37,994 nt of DNA, from the NCBI GenBank assembly GCA_016463105.1, contig JAEMRY010000002.1, positions 18,799 through 56,792 of the forward strand, given 5' to 3'. The DNA comes from Ilumatobacteraceae bacterium (lineage in GTDB: Bacteria > Actinomycetota > Acidimicrobiia > Acidimicrobiales > Ilumatobacteraceae). Positions 19,326 to 28,074 of the stretch are shown piece by piece. Made by a program: the position numbers and the translations under genes. Every line of letters starts with the position of its first letter. Position 1 is the first letter of the stretch. The notes beneath the pieces are model-generated. The model made no database searches. It had not been told where the DNA came from and saw only the letters and a program-made list of their open reading frames with translations.

Positions 19326-20296
19326 GCACTGAACTTCTTAGAGTTACTAATCTCGTAAAGCACTTTGAATTGAGAAACAACAAGAAGTCGGGTGGAAAAA
19401 AACGAATAGTGCAGGCGGTATCAAATGTTTCGTTTACATTAGATAAGGGTCAAACTCTCGGATTAGTTGGTGAATCCGGGTCTGGCAAAACCACGGTCGG
19501 CAGGTGCGTCTTGCGTCTGATAGAACCGACTTCGGGCAAAGTCGAATTTGACAGCCGTGATCTCGGAACTCTCAAGTTCGAAGAGATGCGAGCGATTCGA
19601 CGCAGGATGCAGATCGTATTTCAAGACCCGTTTGCATCACTCGACCCAAAAATGACAGTTGGTGCATCGATAGCAGAACCGCTGAAAGTTCAGAATGTGC
19701 CAGGCGACCACGGCGACAAGGTGATTGAACTTCTTGAACTTGTTGGACTAGCACCTGATCATGCCCAACGATTTCCGCATGAGTTTTCGGGCGGGCAACG
19801 ACAGCGAGTTGGTGTCGCTCGAGCCCTTGCGTTAAATCCAGATTTAATTGTGCTTGACGAACCGGTCTCTGCTCTTGATGTCAGCATTCAGGCAGGAATT
19901 GTGAATCTGTTTGAAGACTTGCAGAAGAAACTTGGAATGTCTTATTTGTTTATTGCTCACGACCTATCTGTGGTGCGACATATCGCAGATCGAGTTGCTG
20001 TTATGTATTTAGGCAAGGTAGTAGAAATTGGCGATCAAGAATCGATTTATGCGCATCCAACTCATCCGTATACAAAGGCGCTGCTATCGGCTGTGCCATT
20101 GCCTGATCCCACGACCGAGCGTTCACGAAATCGCATCATGCTCGAGGGTGATGTGCCTTCACCAATTAATCCGCCAACAGGTTGCCGCTTTCGCACGCGA
20201 TGCTGGAAAGCACAAGATGTTTGCGCACAAGAAGAGCCAGTGCTTTTAATTCGTCAGTCTGGGCAGATGTCTGCCTGCCATTTTCCTGAGTCCTGA
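19322..20296 (+). CDS. Oligopeptide-type ABC transporter ATPase, DppF/OppF type
   Basis: Second nucleotide-binding subunit, pairing with the one encoded just upstream. 324 residues: Walker [11 protein letters not shown]-loop in [14 protein letters not shown], signature [15 protein letters not shown], Walker [16 protein letters not shown]-loop FIAHDLSV, and a C-terminal extension with [16 protein letters not shown] Lys/Asn-rich stretch ([10 protein letters not shown]) at about 20-30 is a typical OppF insertion. It is the last gene of the transporter operon; secG begins 15 bases later with its own candidate promoter. Confidence 0.94.
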   Translation: MSTELLRVTNLVKHFELRNNKKSGGKKRIVQAVSNVSFTLDKGQTLGLVGESGSGKTTVGRCVLRLIEPTSGKVEFDSRDLGTLKFEEMRAIRRRMQIVFQDPFASLDPKMTVGASIAEPLKVQNVPGDHGDKVIELLELVGLAPDHAQRFPHEFSGGQRQRVGVARALALNPDLIVLDEPVSALDVSIQAGIVNLFEDLQKKLGMSYLFIAHDLSVVRHIADRVAVMYLGKVVEIGDQESIYAHPTHPYTKALLSAVPLPDPTTERSRNRIMLEGDVPSPINPPTGCRFRTRCWKAQDVCAQEEPVLLIRQSGQMSACHFPES

Positions 20297-20299
20297 AGG

Positions 20300-20305
20300 T
20301 AGAAT
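20300..20305 (+). promoter_or_regulatory. Candidate -10 box for leaderless secG transcript
   Basis: TAGAAT lies exactly 6 bases before the secG GTG, and 3 bases after the transporter stop codon. This would uncouple secG from the transporter operon. The GAAGG at 20295-20299 could instead serve as a Shine-Dalgarno sequence at a rather long spacing. Confidence 0.45.
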
Positions 20306-20311
20306 TCTGAC

Positions 20312-20551
20312 GTGCGAAATTTGATCACCTATGTAACTCTTGTCATCAATGTAATTGCAATGTTGTCAATGATCGTTGGTGTTTTGCTACATAGCGGCCG
20401 TGGTGGCGGATTGTCAGACATGTTCGGTGGCGGTGGGGCATCAGCCTTGGGTTCGGCGGCGGCTGAGCGTAATCTCAATCGAATTACCACAGTTTTTGCG
20501 CTGACCTGGGTGGTTACTGTTATCGCTCTAGGTTTGTTGCTTTCAAATTAA
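20312..20551 (+). CDS. secG: Preprotein translocase subunit SecG
   Basis: Small accessory subunit of the SecYEG protein-export channel. 79 residues with two membrane helices: about 5-27 (ITYVTLVINVIAMLSMIVGV) and about 56-77 (VFALTWVVTVIALGLLL). Between them is the Gly-rich cytoplasmic loop characteristic of the family (HSGRGGGLSDMFGGGG) followed by SAAAERNLNRIT. Size and layout are normal. In Actinobacteria secG commonly follows tpiA, so the transporter operon upstream looks inserted between them. Confidence 0.93.
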   Translation: MRNLITYVTLVINVIAMLSMIVGVLLHSGRGGGLSDMFGGGGASALGSAAAERNLNRITTVFALTWVVTVIALGLLLSN

Positions 20552-20560
20552 CTAAATTAT

Positions 20561-20588
20561 TTGCTTATAATTAATACAGTCATAAGAT
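20561..20588 (+). promoter_or_regulatory. Promoter of tRNA-Leu
   Basis: TTGCTT (20561-20566) and TAAGAT (20583-20588) are separated by 16 bases, close to the -35/-10 consensus. The predicted start near 20595 is about 8 bases before the mature tRNA. The region is strongly AT-rich compared with its surroundings. Confidence 0.55.
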
Positions 20589-20602
20589 AAGTTTTAATCC
20601 AC

Positions 20603-20686
20603 GTCGGAGTGGCGAAATTGGCAGACGCACCAGCTTAAGGGGCTGGCGCTCGTAAGGGCGTAGGGGTTCAAGTCCCCTCTTCGACA
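20603..20686 (+). tRNA. tRNA-Leu, anticodon AAG
   Basis: Class II tRNA of 84 bases. Acceptor stem GTCGGAG/CTTCGAC (one G-U pair), D stem GCG/CGC, anticodon stem CCAGC/GCTGG with loop TTAAGGG, long variable arm CGCTC-GTAA-GGGCG, T stem AGGGG/CCCCT with loop TTCAAGT, and discriminator A. CCA is not encoded (CAAT follows). The long variable arm and A73 indicate leucine. The third to fifth loop bases are AAG, so it reads CUU, and CUC if A34 is converted to inosine. Bacteria normally use GAG here, so the A at position 34 is unusual. Confidence 0.95.
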
Positions 20687-20717
20687 CAATTAGAGTCTTG
20701 TAAGTGGAAGTTCGTAG

Positions 20718-21974
20718 GTGATCAGTTCTGAAATAGATCGCGTCGAACTGCAGAAACGAACGCTGCGAGTTTTGGTGGCTGGGCAAGTAGTTGCAGCGGC
20801 GGCATTGTCGGCGGCAGTCACAGTTGGTGCGTTTGTAATTCAAGACATTCTTGGTCAAGAAACACCATGGGGTGGCATCTCGAGTGCAACATTCACAATG
20901 GGATCGGCGTTTATGTCGCAGGTGCTGGCACGCAAAATGAGTCGTAAAGGTCGTCGTGTTGGTTTGCAATACGGTTATTCACTGGCGATTGTGGGTGGAT
21001 TGCTTGCCGGTTATGCGGTGAATCGAAGTTCTTTACCGCTTTTCATCTTGGGATTATTTCTCTATGGCTCTGGGCAAGCATCAAATTTGCTTTCACGCTA
21101 TGCAGCGATGGATCTTGCAGCCCCAGACCAACGCAGTCAGGCAATGAGTTATATTTTGTTTGGTTCAACGTTTGGTGCTGTGTTTGGTCCGGTTTTAATT
21201 CAGCCCGCAGAAAAATTTGGTGAAGAGATCTTCGGATGGTCGACGTATACAGGCCCTTGGATCGCGTCAGCATTTTTCTTTGCGTTCGCACTTCTAAATG
21301 TTGCGATTCGCTTGCGCCCAGACCCTTTAGAGGTCAGCGGTGGGCTCATCTCGCAACAGGGCGTTGGTGTCGTGACACCAAACTTAGGAGTAGCGTTTCG
21401 AACAATTTTCGGTATTAAAAATGCTCGAGTCGCTCTGACTGCGATGGTGATTTCGCAAGTCACGATGGTCGCGGTGATGACGATGACTCCAGTGCACTTA
21501 AAATTGCATGGTCATGAAGATGTGAGTCCGTATGTGATTTCACTGCACATTGCGGGCATGTACGCCTTTAGTCCTTTAGTTGGCAAGTTTGCAGATCGTC
21601 GCGGCAAGTTGTTATCGATTGTCGTGGGAGGTGTGCTGTTGTTGGCTGCGACAGTGATGGCCGCACTTGCGGGCGAAGCGGCAACTTTGCTGTGGCCGTC
21701 GCTGTGGTTGCTTGGCATCGGCTGGAATTTCGGTTTGATCGGTGGATCAAGTCTGTTGGTCGAGTCTGTGCCAGAAAAAACACGAGTCACGGTTCAGGGT
21801 GCTGCAGATTTGACGATGAGTTTTTGTGGTGGACTTGCAGGCTTCTCAAGTGGATTTATTCGAAAAGCCTTTGGATTTCATATGCTGAGCAATCTTGGCA
21901 CTGTGTTGGCGCTAATTTTGGTGGTTGTTGCAATAAGACATCTCTATCCATTAAAGCGTGCAACGCTAATCTAG
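20718..21974 (+). CDS. MFS transporter
   Basis: Twelve-helix major facilitator, 418 residues, cytoplasmic membrane. The loop between helices 2 and 3 has ARKMSRKGRRVGLQ and the equivalent loop in the second half has GKFADRRGKLLS, both degenerate or intact forms of MFS motif A. About 35 soluble residues between the halves contain PDPLEVSGG. Drug-efflux-like overall, but no substrate can be read from the sequence. GTG start with GGAAG at a 7-base spacing. The stop is 4 bases before the next gene's start, so it may be co-transcribed with that gene, although that gene has its own -10-like box. Confidence 0.87.
   Translation: MISSEIDRVELQKRTLRVLVAGQVVAAAALSAAVTVGAFVIQDILGQETPWGGISSATFTMGSAFMSQVLARKMSRKGRRVGLQYGYSLAIVGGLLAGYAVNRSSLPLFILGLFLYGSGQASNLLSRYAAMDLAAPDQRSQAMSYILFGSTFGAVFGPVLIQPAEKFGEEIFGWSTYTGPWIASAFFFAFALLNVAIRLRPDPLEVSGGLISQQGVGVVTPNLGVAFRTIFGIKNARVALTAMVISQVTMVAVMTMTPVHLKLHGHEDVSPYVISLHIAGMYAFSPLVGKFADRRGKLLSIVVGGVLLLAATVMAALAGEAATLLWPSLWLLGIGWNFGLIGGSSLLVESVPEKTRVTVQGAADLTMSFCGGLAGFSSGFIRKAFGFHMLSNLGTVLALILVVVAIRHLYPLKRATLI
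21967..21972 (+). promoter_or_regulatory. Candidate -10 box for leaderless oxidase transcript
   Basis: TAATCT lies exactly 6 bases before GTG 21979, within the last codons of the MFS gene. No Shine-Dalgarno sequence is visible before this start. Confidence 0.42.
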
Positions 21975-21978
21975 ATAG

Positions 21979-23292
21979 GTGACTGCAACAGACAGCCGTA
22001 CAACCCGATGGTCAAACTGGGCTGGCAATCAAAAGACTGAACTAGTTGGCCTAAGTCTGCCACGAACCGAAATTGAATTACAACAAATTGTTCAGCATGC
22101 TTTCAAAAATAGCCAGCGTGTCAAGGCCGTTGGCGCTGGGCATAGTTTCACAGGTATCGCGCTAGCCGAACAACAACTTATTGATTTAACAAATTATTCA
22201 GAGATTGTCGAGATTGATTCGCAAAGATGTTTGGTGACCGTGCAAGCCGGAATGCAGTTATCAGTATTAAATATATTTTTGCATCAGCATGGTCTTGCGA
22301 TGCCCAACTTGGGAGATATTTCGTATCAGACGATTGCCGGTGCGATCTCAACTTCAACTCATGGTACGGGTGCTCAACTCACAGGGCTAGCAGGACAAGT
22401 TGAGAGTTTGCGAATTATTTTGGCAGACGGATCAATAGTTGATTGTTCGGCGACTGCTAATCGCGAACTGTTTGATTGCGCTCGTGTCGGGTTAGGTGCA
22501 GTCGGTCTGTTGAGTACGGTTACTTTAAAAGTCGTGCCAGCATTTACGCTCGCCGTAATTGAGCAACCAATGAGAGTCGATGAGTTGCTGGCGAACCTTG
22601 ACACTCATGTTGCAAGCAACGACCACTTTGAGTTTTTTTGGGTGCCACACACAGGTTGGGCGTTGACAAAGCGCAATAATCGCACGACTGAGCCCGCAAA
22701 ACCGATGGGGAAGATGTCACACTGGTATGCCAAAACACTGATGGAGAACTATGCGTTTGGTGCAGTTTGCATGCTCGGTCGTGCGAAACCTTCGCTAATC
22801 CCCAAACTGGCTAAGGCATTGCCAGCATCTGGCCGAAACGAGTATTCAGATTCAAGTTTCAAAATTTTTGCCAGCAAACGAATCGTCAAATTTTACGAAA
22901 TGGAGTATGCAATACCACGCGATGCATGTGCCGAAGCGCTCAATCGTGTCCGTAGAATGATTGGAGATAGTGGGTTCTTCCTGAATTTTCCTGTTGAGGT
23001 TCGCTTTACAGCCCCAGATGAGATTCCGCTAAGTACAGCGAGTAATCGAGAATCTGCGTATATCGCAGTTCATATATATAAAGGAATGGACTATGTTCCG
23101 TATTTTAAAGAAGTTGAATCAATCATGAACTCATATCAAGGCCGCCCGCATTGGGGCAAATTGCATTTTCAAAATGCAGAGACTCTTGCCCCGCGATATC
23201 CAAAGTGGGATCTATTTCAATCAGTTCGTAATCAAGTTGACCCCAAGCGTGTCTTTTCGAATGCTTATTTAGAGACAGTGTTGGGTAAATAG
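21979..23292 (+). CDS. FAD-linked sugar-lactone oxidase (L-gulono/D-arabinono-1,4-lactone oxidase family)
   Basis: 437 residues. N-terminal FAD-binding PCMH-type domain: AVGAGHSFTGIA (His55 at the position that holds FAD covalently in this family), LVTVQAGMQL, LGDISYQTIAGAISTSTHGTG. The C-terminal ALO domain contains RFTAPDEIPLST and the active-site RPHWGKLH, and ends DPKRVFSNAYLE. Known relatives oxidise aldonolactones or alditols; the substrate cannot be fixed from the sequence, and in mycobacteria a relative acts as an L-gulonolactone dehydrogenase. GTG start. A helicase gene follows after 2 bases. Confidence 0.9.
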   Translation: MTATDSRTTRWSNWAGNQKTELVGLSLPRTEIELQQIVQHAFKNSQRVKAVGAGHSFTGIALAEQQLIDLTNYSEIVEIDSQRCLVTVQAGMQLSVLNIFLHQHGLAMPNLGDISYQTIAGAISTSTHGTGAQLTGLAGQVESLRIILADGSIVDCSATANRELFDCARVGLGAVGLLSTVTLKVVPAFTLAVIEQPMRVDELLANLDTHVASNDHFEFFWVPHTGWALTKRNNRTTEPAKPMGKMSHWYAKTLMENYAFGAVCMLGRAKPSLIPKLAKALPASGRNEYSDSSFKIFASKRIVKFYEMEYAIPRDACAEALNRVRRMIGDSGFFLNFPVEVRFTAPDEIPLSTASNRESAYIAVHIYKGMDYVPYFKEVESIMNSYQGRPHWGKLHFQNAETLAPRYPKWDLFQSVRNQVDPKRVFSNAYLETVLGK

Positions 23293-23294
23293 TT

Positions 23295-24467
23295 ATGAAA
23301 AGTTTTATAGAGTTGGGCGTACCAGCAAAGTTCGCCGAGAAATTAACAGCACGTGGAATCACAACGCCATTTGAAATTCAAGCAGCAGCGTTGCCTGATG
23401 GTTTAGCCGGTCATGATGTGTGCGGTAAAGCACCTACGGGTTCGGGTAAGACAATTGCATTTGGTCTCGTGTTGGCGGTTCGATTGCAAAAGTCAAAACC
23501 TGGTCAACCAGGCGGATTAGTTTTAGTGCCAACTCGCGAATTAGCGATTCAGGTTGCCAAAGAGATTGGTCTGCTCTGCGAAGGAACAGATCTTCGTGTG
23601 GCTTCGGTTTATGGTGGTGCGGGTTACGGCCCTCAAGTAAAAGCAGTTCGCGGTGCAAGCATAATTGTTGCCACTCCTGGACGTCTTGAAGACTTGTTAG
23701 AGCGTCGTGACATGTCATTGTCGGCAGTGACGATTGCCGTGCTCGACGAAGCAGACCGTATGTCTGACATGGGATTCTTGCCAGCAGTGCGTCGTTTGCT
23801 TCGCGCGTTACCAAAGCAGCGTCAAGTGATGTTATTTTCGGCGACCCTGGATGGCGACATTTCGCAGGTTGTTAAAGAGTTTCAGCACGAGCCAAAACGA
23901 CACGAGTCACACTCTGACGCAGACGAACCAGACATCGAACATAAGTTCTGGATGGTAAGTCGCAACGACCGAGTCGAGACGATTGCTCAGTTGGTGAATC
24001 ATTACGAACGAATTATTTTGTTCTGTCGCACCAAGCACGGCTGTGATCGACTTGCCAAGCAACTTGATAATGCAGGGGTTCGTTCGTCGATCATTCACGG
24101 CAATAAGAGTCAGGCACAAAGAGAGCGATCGCTAGAAGAATTTCGACGTGGTCGATCTAATGCGCTAGTTGCCACTGATGTTGCCGCCCGCGGAATTCAC
24201 ATCGATGATGTGCCTTGTGTTGTGCACTTCGATCCACCTGCTGACCACAAGGACTACATTCATCGTTCTGGTCGTACGGGTCGTGCTGGTTCTAAGGGCG
24301 TTGTTATCTCGCTAGTTGAGTCATCGCAGAAGCGAACAGTTAATAAACTTGCCCGCGATGCAGGTGTCGAGGCTGACTTTGTTGAGCCAGATTTTGAACC
24401 AGCAGATCCAGATCAACTCGAAGCACGTCCAGGTGCGCTCGGCGGAGTTCTACTCGCCGTTAAATAA
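23295..24467 (+). CDS. DEAD-box ATP-dependent RNA helicase
   Basis: RNA unwinding or remodelling, cytoplasmic. 390 residues, only the two RecA-like domains with almost no C-terminal tail. Motifs in order: Q motif (GITTPFEIQAAAL), I APTGSGKT, Ia PTREL, Ib TPGR, II DEAD (about 151-154), III SAT, IV ILFCRT, V VATDVAARGIHIDDV, VI HRSGRTGRAG. All catalytic motifs are present. The absence of the basic tail found in RhlE/CsdA-type proteins suggests it relies on partners for RNA targeting (inference). It converges on the molybdenum hydroxylase gene with no base between the two stop codons. Confidence 0.93.
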   Translation: MKSFIELGVPAKFAEKLTARGITTPFEIQAAALPDGLAGHDVCGKAPTGSGKTIAFGLVLAVRLQKSKPGQPGGLVLVPTRELAIQVAKEIGLLCEGTDLRVASVYGGAGYGPQVKAVRGASIIVATPGRLEDLLERRDMSLSAVTIAVLDEADRMSDMGFLPAVRRLLRALPKQRQVMLFSATLDGDISQVVKEFQHEPKRHESHSDADEPDIEHKFWMVSRNDRVETIAQLVNHYERIILFCRTKHGCDRLAKQLDNAGVRSSIIHGNKSQAQRERSLEEFRRGRSNALVATDVAARGIHIDDVPCVVHFDPPADHKDYIHRSGRTGRAGSKGVVISLVESSQKRTVNKLARDAGVEADFVEPDFEPADPDQLEARPGALGGVLLAVK

Positions 24468-26738
24468 TCAGAGACAAATATCTTGTGGGCGAATTGGCAC
24501 GCGAGGTAAGTCACGACCAGTGGCATTACGAATTGCCGCGGCTATGGCCGGAGTAACAGAGATGCATGGTGGTTCGCCGATTCCTTTTGCACCGAGAGGT
24601 GCTTGAGGTTCTGGTTCTTCGATCATCACTGCAATTACTTGTGGAGCATCAAGCGCTGTGGGCAATAAATAATCAGTAAAACTTGGATTTCGCATTTTGC
24701 CGTTATCTAAAACAATTTCTTCCATCACTGCCAGACCCAAACCCTGTGCAATGCCACCTTCAATTTGTCCGAGTGCAGCAATTGGATTTAATACACGTCC
24801 GACGTCTTGGGCTGTTGCGATTTGAATAACTTTGACCAACCCAAGTTCAACATCAACATCTACAACTGCTCGATGAGCAACAAATGCGAAGGCAACGTGG
24901 CAGTTGCCTTGGCCGTTTTCGTCGAGTTCTTCGGTTGGGCGGTGATGATGCTCGAAGGTTTCGTCAATAAAGACTCCGGTTGAAGCTTCGATAACGCTGA
25001 TACGAAAATCACCGAGCATGTCGACGACATCTGTGTCTTCAATTACAAGTCGCAATGGGTCAATGTTGTGTTTCGTACCGACGTGTTCAAAAAGTCTCTG
25101 GCGCACGAGTCTGCAAGCACCGTCTACGGCTCCACCACTCATCCAAGTTTGACGTGATGCCGATGTGCTGCCGGCTGATCCGATTCGTGTGTCAACTGGG
25201 TCGATGATCACTTCGTCCACGCCCAGAACTGACCGTGCGATCTGTGGGGCGAGAACTACAAAACCTTGACCGACTTCAACTGTGGCGAACTTTAAGTTCA
25301 CGACGCCGTTTTGTAATTGACATCGTGCAGTCGCGAAGTCGTCAAAAGATTCGCTATACATTAGGTTTTTGATCGAAACACCCCAGCCGACTCCGCGAAC
25401 GATGTTGTGCGGTAGGGATGTCAGGCCAGAGCCACCAACTATTTCGAGAGCATTTGCGTTTCGCGCAAGGGGAGCAGGCATTTCAATTGCATCAGTCTCA
25501 CGAATGCATCGCTCAACTGGTGCAACACTTTCAACAACTTGACCCGTGATCAATTTGTCACCGGTAACCATTGCATTAATTAGTCGAATCTCAACTGGTG
25601 AAAGCCCGCAAGCCACTGCCAATTTGTCCATTTGGCTTTCGTGTGCATAGCAAGCCTGAACGACACCAAAGCCTCGCATCGCACCACAAGGTGGATTATT
25701 CGTGCGGACTGCGTAGCCGTCCACTGTTGCATTGAGACATTTATATGGACCTTGAATGTGCGTAACGCCATTAATTAGAACTGCTGCTGATGTGGATGCA
25801 TATGCGCCACCGTCAAACACCATTCTTGATTCGATTCGCTGAATTACTCCGGTGCGAGTGGCATGGTGACGTATCCAAATTTTTGCTGGGTGACGATGCA
25901 CGTGGCCATAAAACGATTCTTCACGACCGTATTGCATCTTGATTGGTCGCGATGTTCGCAATGCAAGCAATGCACAGTGAACTTGCAAACTTATATCTTC
26001 ACGAGCACCGAATGCGCCACCGACGCCACCAAGAGTTATTCGAATTTTCTCAAGTGGCAAATCAAGACAGGCAGCAATTTGTTTTTGATCTTCGTGTAGC
26101 CACTGAGTAGCGACAAACATTTCAACTCCGGCACCGCCACTATCTGGAATCGCGAGTGCTGCTTCGAGCCCAAGAAAAGCCTGGTCTTGCATTCCCATTT
26201 CGTAAGTGGCTTCGACAATGATTTCACCTTGAAGATTTTGATCACCAGTGATAATTCGTTGGTGACGAAACAGGTTTCCATCAGGGTGTATTTGAGTTGT
26301 AGATGGCAACATCGCCAACTCTGCATCAGTTATAGGGGTTAAAACTTCATAGTTGACTTTGATCGCTGCGAGTGCCCGGCGACAAGTTTCAGGATGATCA
26401 GCAGCAACGGCAGCGACAGGCTCACCGACGTATCGAACTATCTCGCTGGCAAAAACTGGCTGATCGCTAGAGATTAAACCATATGTTTTTTTGCCCGGTA
26501 CGTCTTGGGCCGTGATAATTGCTTCAACCCCATCAATTTTGTAGGCGGCCGAGAGATCGATACTGATTATTCGTGCAAACGGGTGCGGGCTGCGCAATGT
26601 CGCACCCCACAACATATGTTCGGCATGCAGATCAGAAGAGAACTCAAATTTGCCTGAAACTTTTGCGGCTCCGTCAGGACGCAATGCCGATGCACCAAGA
26701 ACATCGCGATGAATGGATGTTTTAGTTGCGTTGCTCAT
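24468..26738 (-). CDS. Molybdenum hydroxylase, large (molybdopterin-binding) subunit, xanthine dehydrogenase family
   Basis: Catalytic subunit of the three-part hydroxylase encoded by the last three genes of the minus-strand cluster. 756 residues: the a/b hammerhead domain (about 15-130; VSGKFEFSSDLH to NYEVLTPI), then the Mo-binding domains with GGVGGAFGAREDIS, NNPPCGAMRGFGVVQA and the active-site Glu in GAKGIGEPP near the C-terminus. The CoxL signature AYRCSFR of aerobic CO dehydrogenase is absent, so it belongs with xanthine dehydrogenase-like enzymes acting on N-heterocycles or aldehydes. The ATG overlaps the stop of the Fe-S subunit (ATGA). The stop abuts the convergent helicase stop. 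Confidence 0.9.
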   Translation of the reverse strand: MSNATKTSIHRDVLGASALRPDGAAKVSGKFEFSSDLHAEHMLWGATLRSPHPFARIISIDLSAAYKIDGVEAIITAQDVPGKKTYGLISSDQPVFASEIVRYVGEPVAAVAADHPETCRRALAAIKVNYEVLTPITDAELAMLPSTTQIHPDGNLFRHQRIITGDQNLQGEIIVEATYEMGMQDQAFLGLEAALAIPDSGGAGVEMFVATQWLHEDQKQIAACLDLPLEKIRITLGGVGGAFGAREDISLQVHCALLALRTSRPIKMQYGREESFYGHVHRHPAKIWIRHHATRTGVIQRIESRMVFDGGAYASTSAAVLINGVTHIQGPYKCLNATVDGYAVRTNNPPCGAMRGFGVVQACYAHESQMDKLAVACGLSPVEIRLINAMVTGDKLITGQVVESVAPVERCIRETDAIEMPAPLARNANALEIVGGSGLTSLPHNIVRGVGWGVSIKNLMYSESFDDFATARCQLQNGVVNLKFATVEVGQGFVVLAPQIARSVLGVDEVIIDPVDTRIGSAGSTSASRQTWMSGGAVDGACRLVRQRLFEHVGTKHNIDPLRLVIEDTDVVDMLGDFRISVIEASTGVFIDETFEHHHRPTEELDENGQGNCHVAFAFVAHRAVVDVDVELGLVKVIQIATAQDVGRVLNPIAALGQIEGGIAQGLGLAVMEEIVLDNGKMRNPSFTDYLLPTALDAPQVIAVMIEEPEPQAPLGAKGIGEPPCISVTPAIAAAIRNATGRDLPRVPIRPQDICL

Positions 26739-27226
26739 AAATTAGTTGCTCTGCGGGTAGTGACAGCCGTATTGACTGCCTCAAAGATTCGGCCGTAGCC
26801 AGTGCATCGACAAATATTGCCCGAGATTGCTTCTTTAACTTCGAGTTGAGAAGGGTCAGGATTGTTGTCGAGTAAATGTTCAATTGCGACTATTAGTCCT
26901 GGCGTACAAAACCCACATTGAACACCGCCCTCAGTAATGAATGCATCTTGAACGGCCGTCAATGAATCATCTTGAGTCAAACCTTCGACCGTTGTAATTT
27001 TTGAGTCGATCGCAGTTGCCGCCATCACGAGACAAGAGCAGACGGCCTGACCATCCATAATTACGGTGCAGCTTCCACATTCGCCTTGCTCGCAGGCACC
27101 TTTAGAACCAGGAAGACCCAAACGCTCACGCAATACATAGAGCAAACTTTCACCAACCCATGCGTCCCGAACTTGGCGCTTCTGGCCATTTACATTGAGA
27201 TCGTAAACCTCTGAGTTTGCGCTCAT
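26735..27226 (-). CDS. Molybdenum hydroxylase, [2Fe-2S] subunit
   Basis: Electron-transfer subunit, 163 residues. The plant-type ferredoxin domain has CEQGECGSC plus a further Cys about 12 residues on (AVCSC). The C-terminal helical domain has CGFCTPG and CRCTGY, ligating the second cluster. All eight expected cysteines are present. Length matches the XdhC/CoxS family. It overlaps the FAD subunit upstream (ATGA at 27223-27226) and the Mo subunit downstream (ATGA at 26735-26738), so the three subunits should be made in fixed ratio. Confidence 0.94.
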   Translation of the reverse strand: MSANSEVYDLNVNGQKRQVRDAWVGESLLYVLRERLGLPGSKGACEQGECGSCTVIMDGQAVCSCLVMAATAIDSKITTVEGLTQDDSLTAVQDAFITEGGVQCGFCTPGLIVAIEHLLDNNPDPSQLEVKEAISGNICRCTGYGRIFEAVNTAVTTRRATNL

Positions 27227-28074
27227 TGTGTGTTGGCTCTCGTTAAAAGTCTGCGCGACAGGGTTGCGACTGCATGTCGTCGATATGCAGCGGTACTTCT
27301 GTGGTCATCAATAGGTTTCGATTCTTTGGCGACTCTGTCACCAAATTCTTTAAGCAAATTAGGCGCCACGATCGAAATATTTTTGAGGTCAATCTGCATC
27401 GCGAGCCATTGTTCAGTTTCGCGACAACGAATAATTGTTGGACCGACTGAACCAAGCGCAACACCGATAGAACCTTTTTCACGGTCAATAACAAGACAAC
27501 ACGATGCAATAGAAATGACCATTGCGTTTCTTACACCGACTTTTGCATAACCTTGCCAACCGTTGATGATTGGCAGAGTTGCAGAAACAATTAATTCACC
27601 AGGTTGACGCGCATTTCGCTTTACTCCAACCATAAAGTCATGCACCGAGATCTCACGAGAAGTTGTGGCAGTTTGCAGGTTAATTACTGCATCAAGCGCA
27701 CTAAGCACAGGCAGCGCATCGCCAGCAGGCGAGCAGGTGCCTAGATTGCCACCAATTGAGCCTGCGGCTCGAATTTGCGGTGACCCAACTGTGCGAGCGG
27801 CTTGTGCAAGTGCAGGAAGCAACTGTGCAAGTTCGCCGTGCTCCATTTCTCGGTAGGGCAATCCTGATCCAATTACGACATTTTTTTTATCTGCTGTGAC
27901 TACATAGTTGCGGATTTCGTCTACACGACGCAGAGCAATAACATCAGTCGGTTTGCGATGATTGAAATTAACTTCAACCATCAGGTCGGTTCCGCCTTGA
28001 ATTATTTGAGCGTCAGGGTTAGCCGTTGCTGCTGCCAGCGCGTCATGCAAACTTTGCGGAATCAGTACTGTCAC
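27223..28074 (-). CDS. Molybdenum hydroxylase, FAD-binding subunit
   Basis: Passes electrons from the Fe-S clusters to the acceptor. I choose GTG 28074 (283 aa, [15 protein letters not shown]) because it overlaps the LLM gene stop as GTGA and begins where CoxM/XdhB proteins begin; the ORF track ATG at 28089 would add five residues. FAD motifs: [12 protein letters not shown] (about 30-41) and [20 protein letters not shown] (about 105-125). The C-terminal CO-dehydrogenase flavoprotein domain is present with [11 protein letters not shown]. This is the only flavin subunit for the two hydroxylases in the cluster. Confidence 0.92.
   Translation of the reverse strand: MTVLIPQSLHDALAAATANPDAQIIQGGTDLMVEVNFNHRKPTDVIALRRVDEIRNYVVTADKKNVVIGSGLPYREMEHGELAQLLPALAQAARTVGSPQIRAAGSIGGNLGTCSPAGDALPVLSALDAVINLQTATTSREISVHDFMVGVKRNARQPGELIVSATLPIINGWQGYAKVGVRNAMVISIASCCLVIDREKGSIGVALGSVGPTIIRCRETEQWLAMQIDLKNISIVAPNLLKEFGDRVAKESKPIDDHRSTAAYRRHAVATLSRRLLTRANTQ

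Noticed and set aside
24468-28074. Aerobic CO dehydrogenase (coxMSL)
   Set aside because: Subunit order and families fit, but the large subunit lacks the AYRCSFR active-site loop and has RGFG/GAFGARED-type xanthine dehydrogenase motifs.
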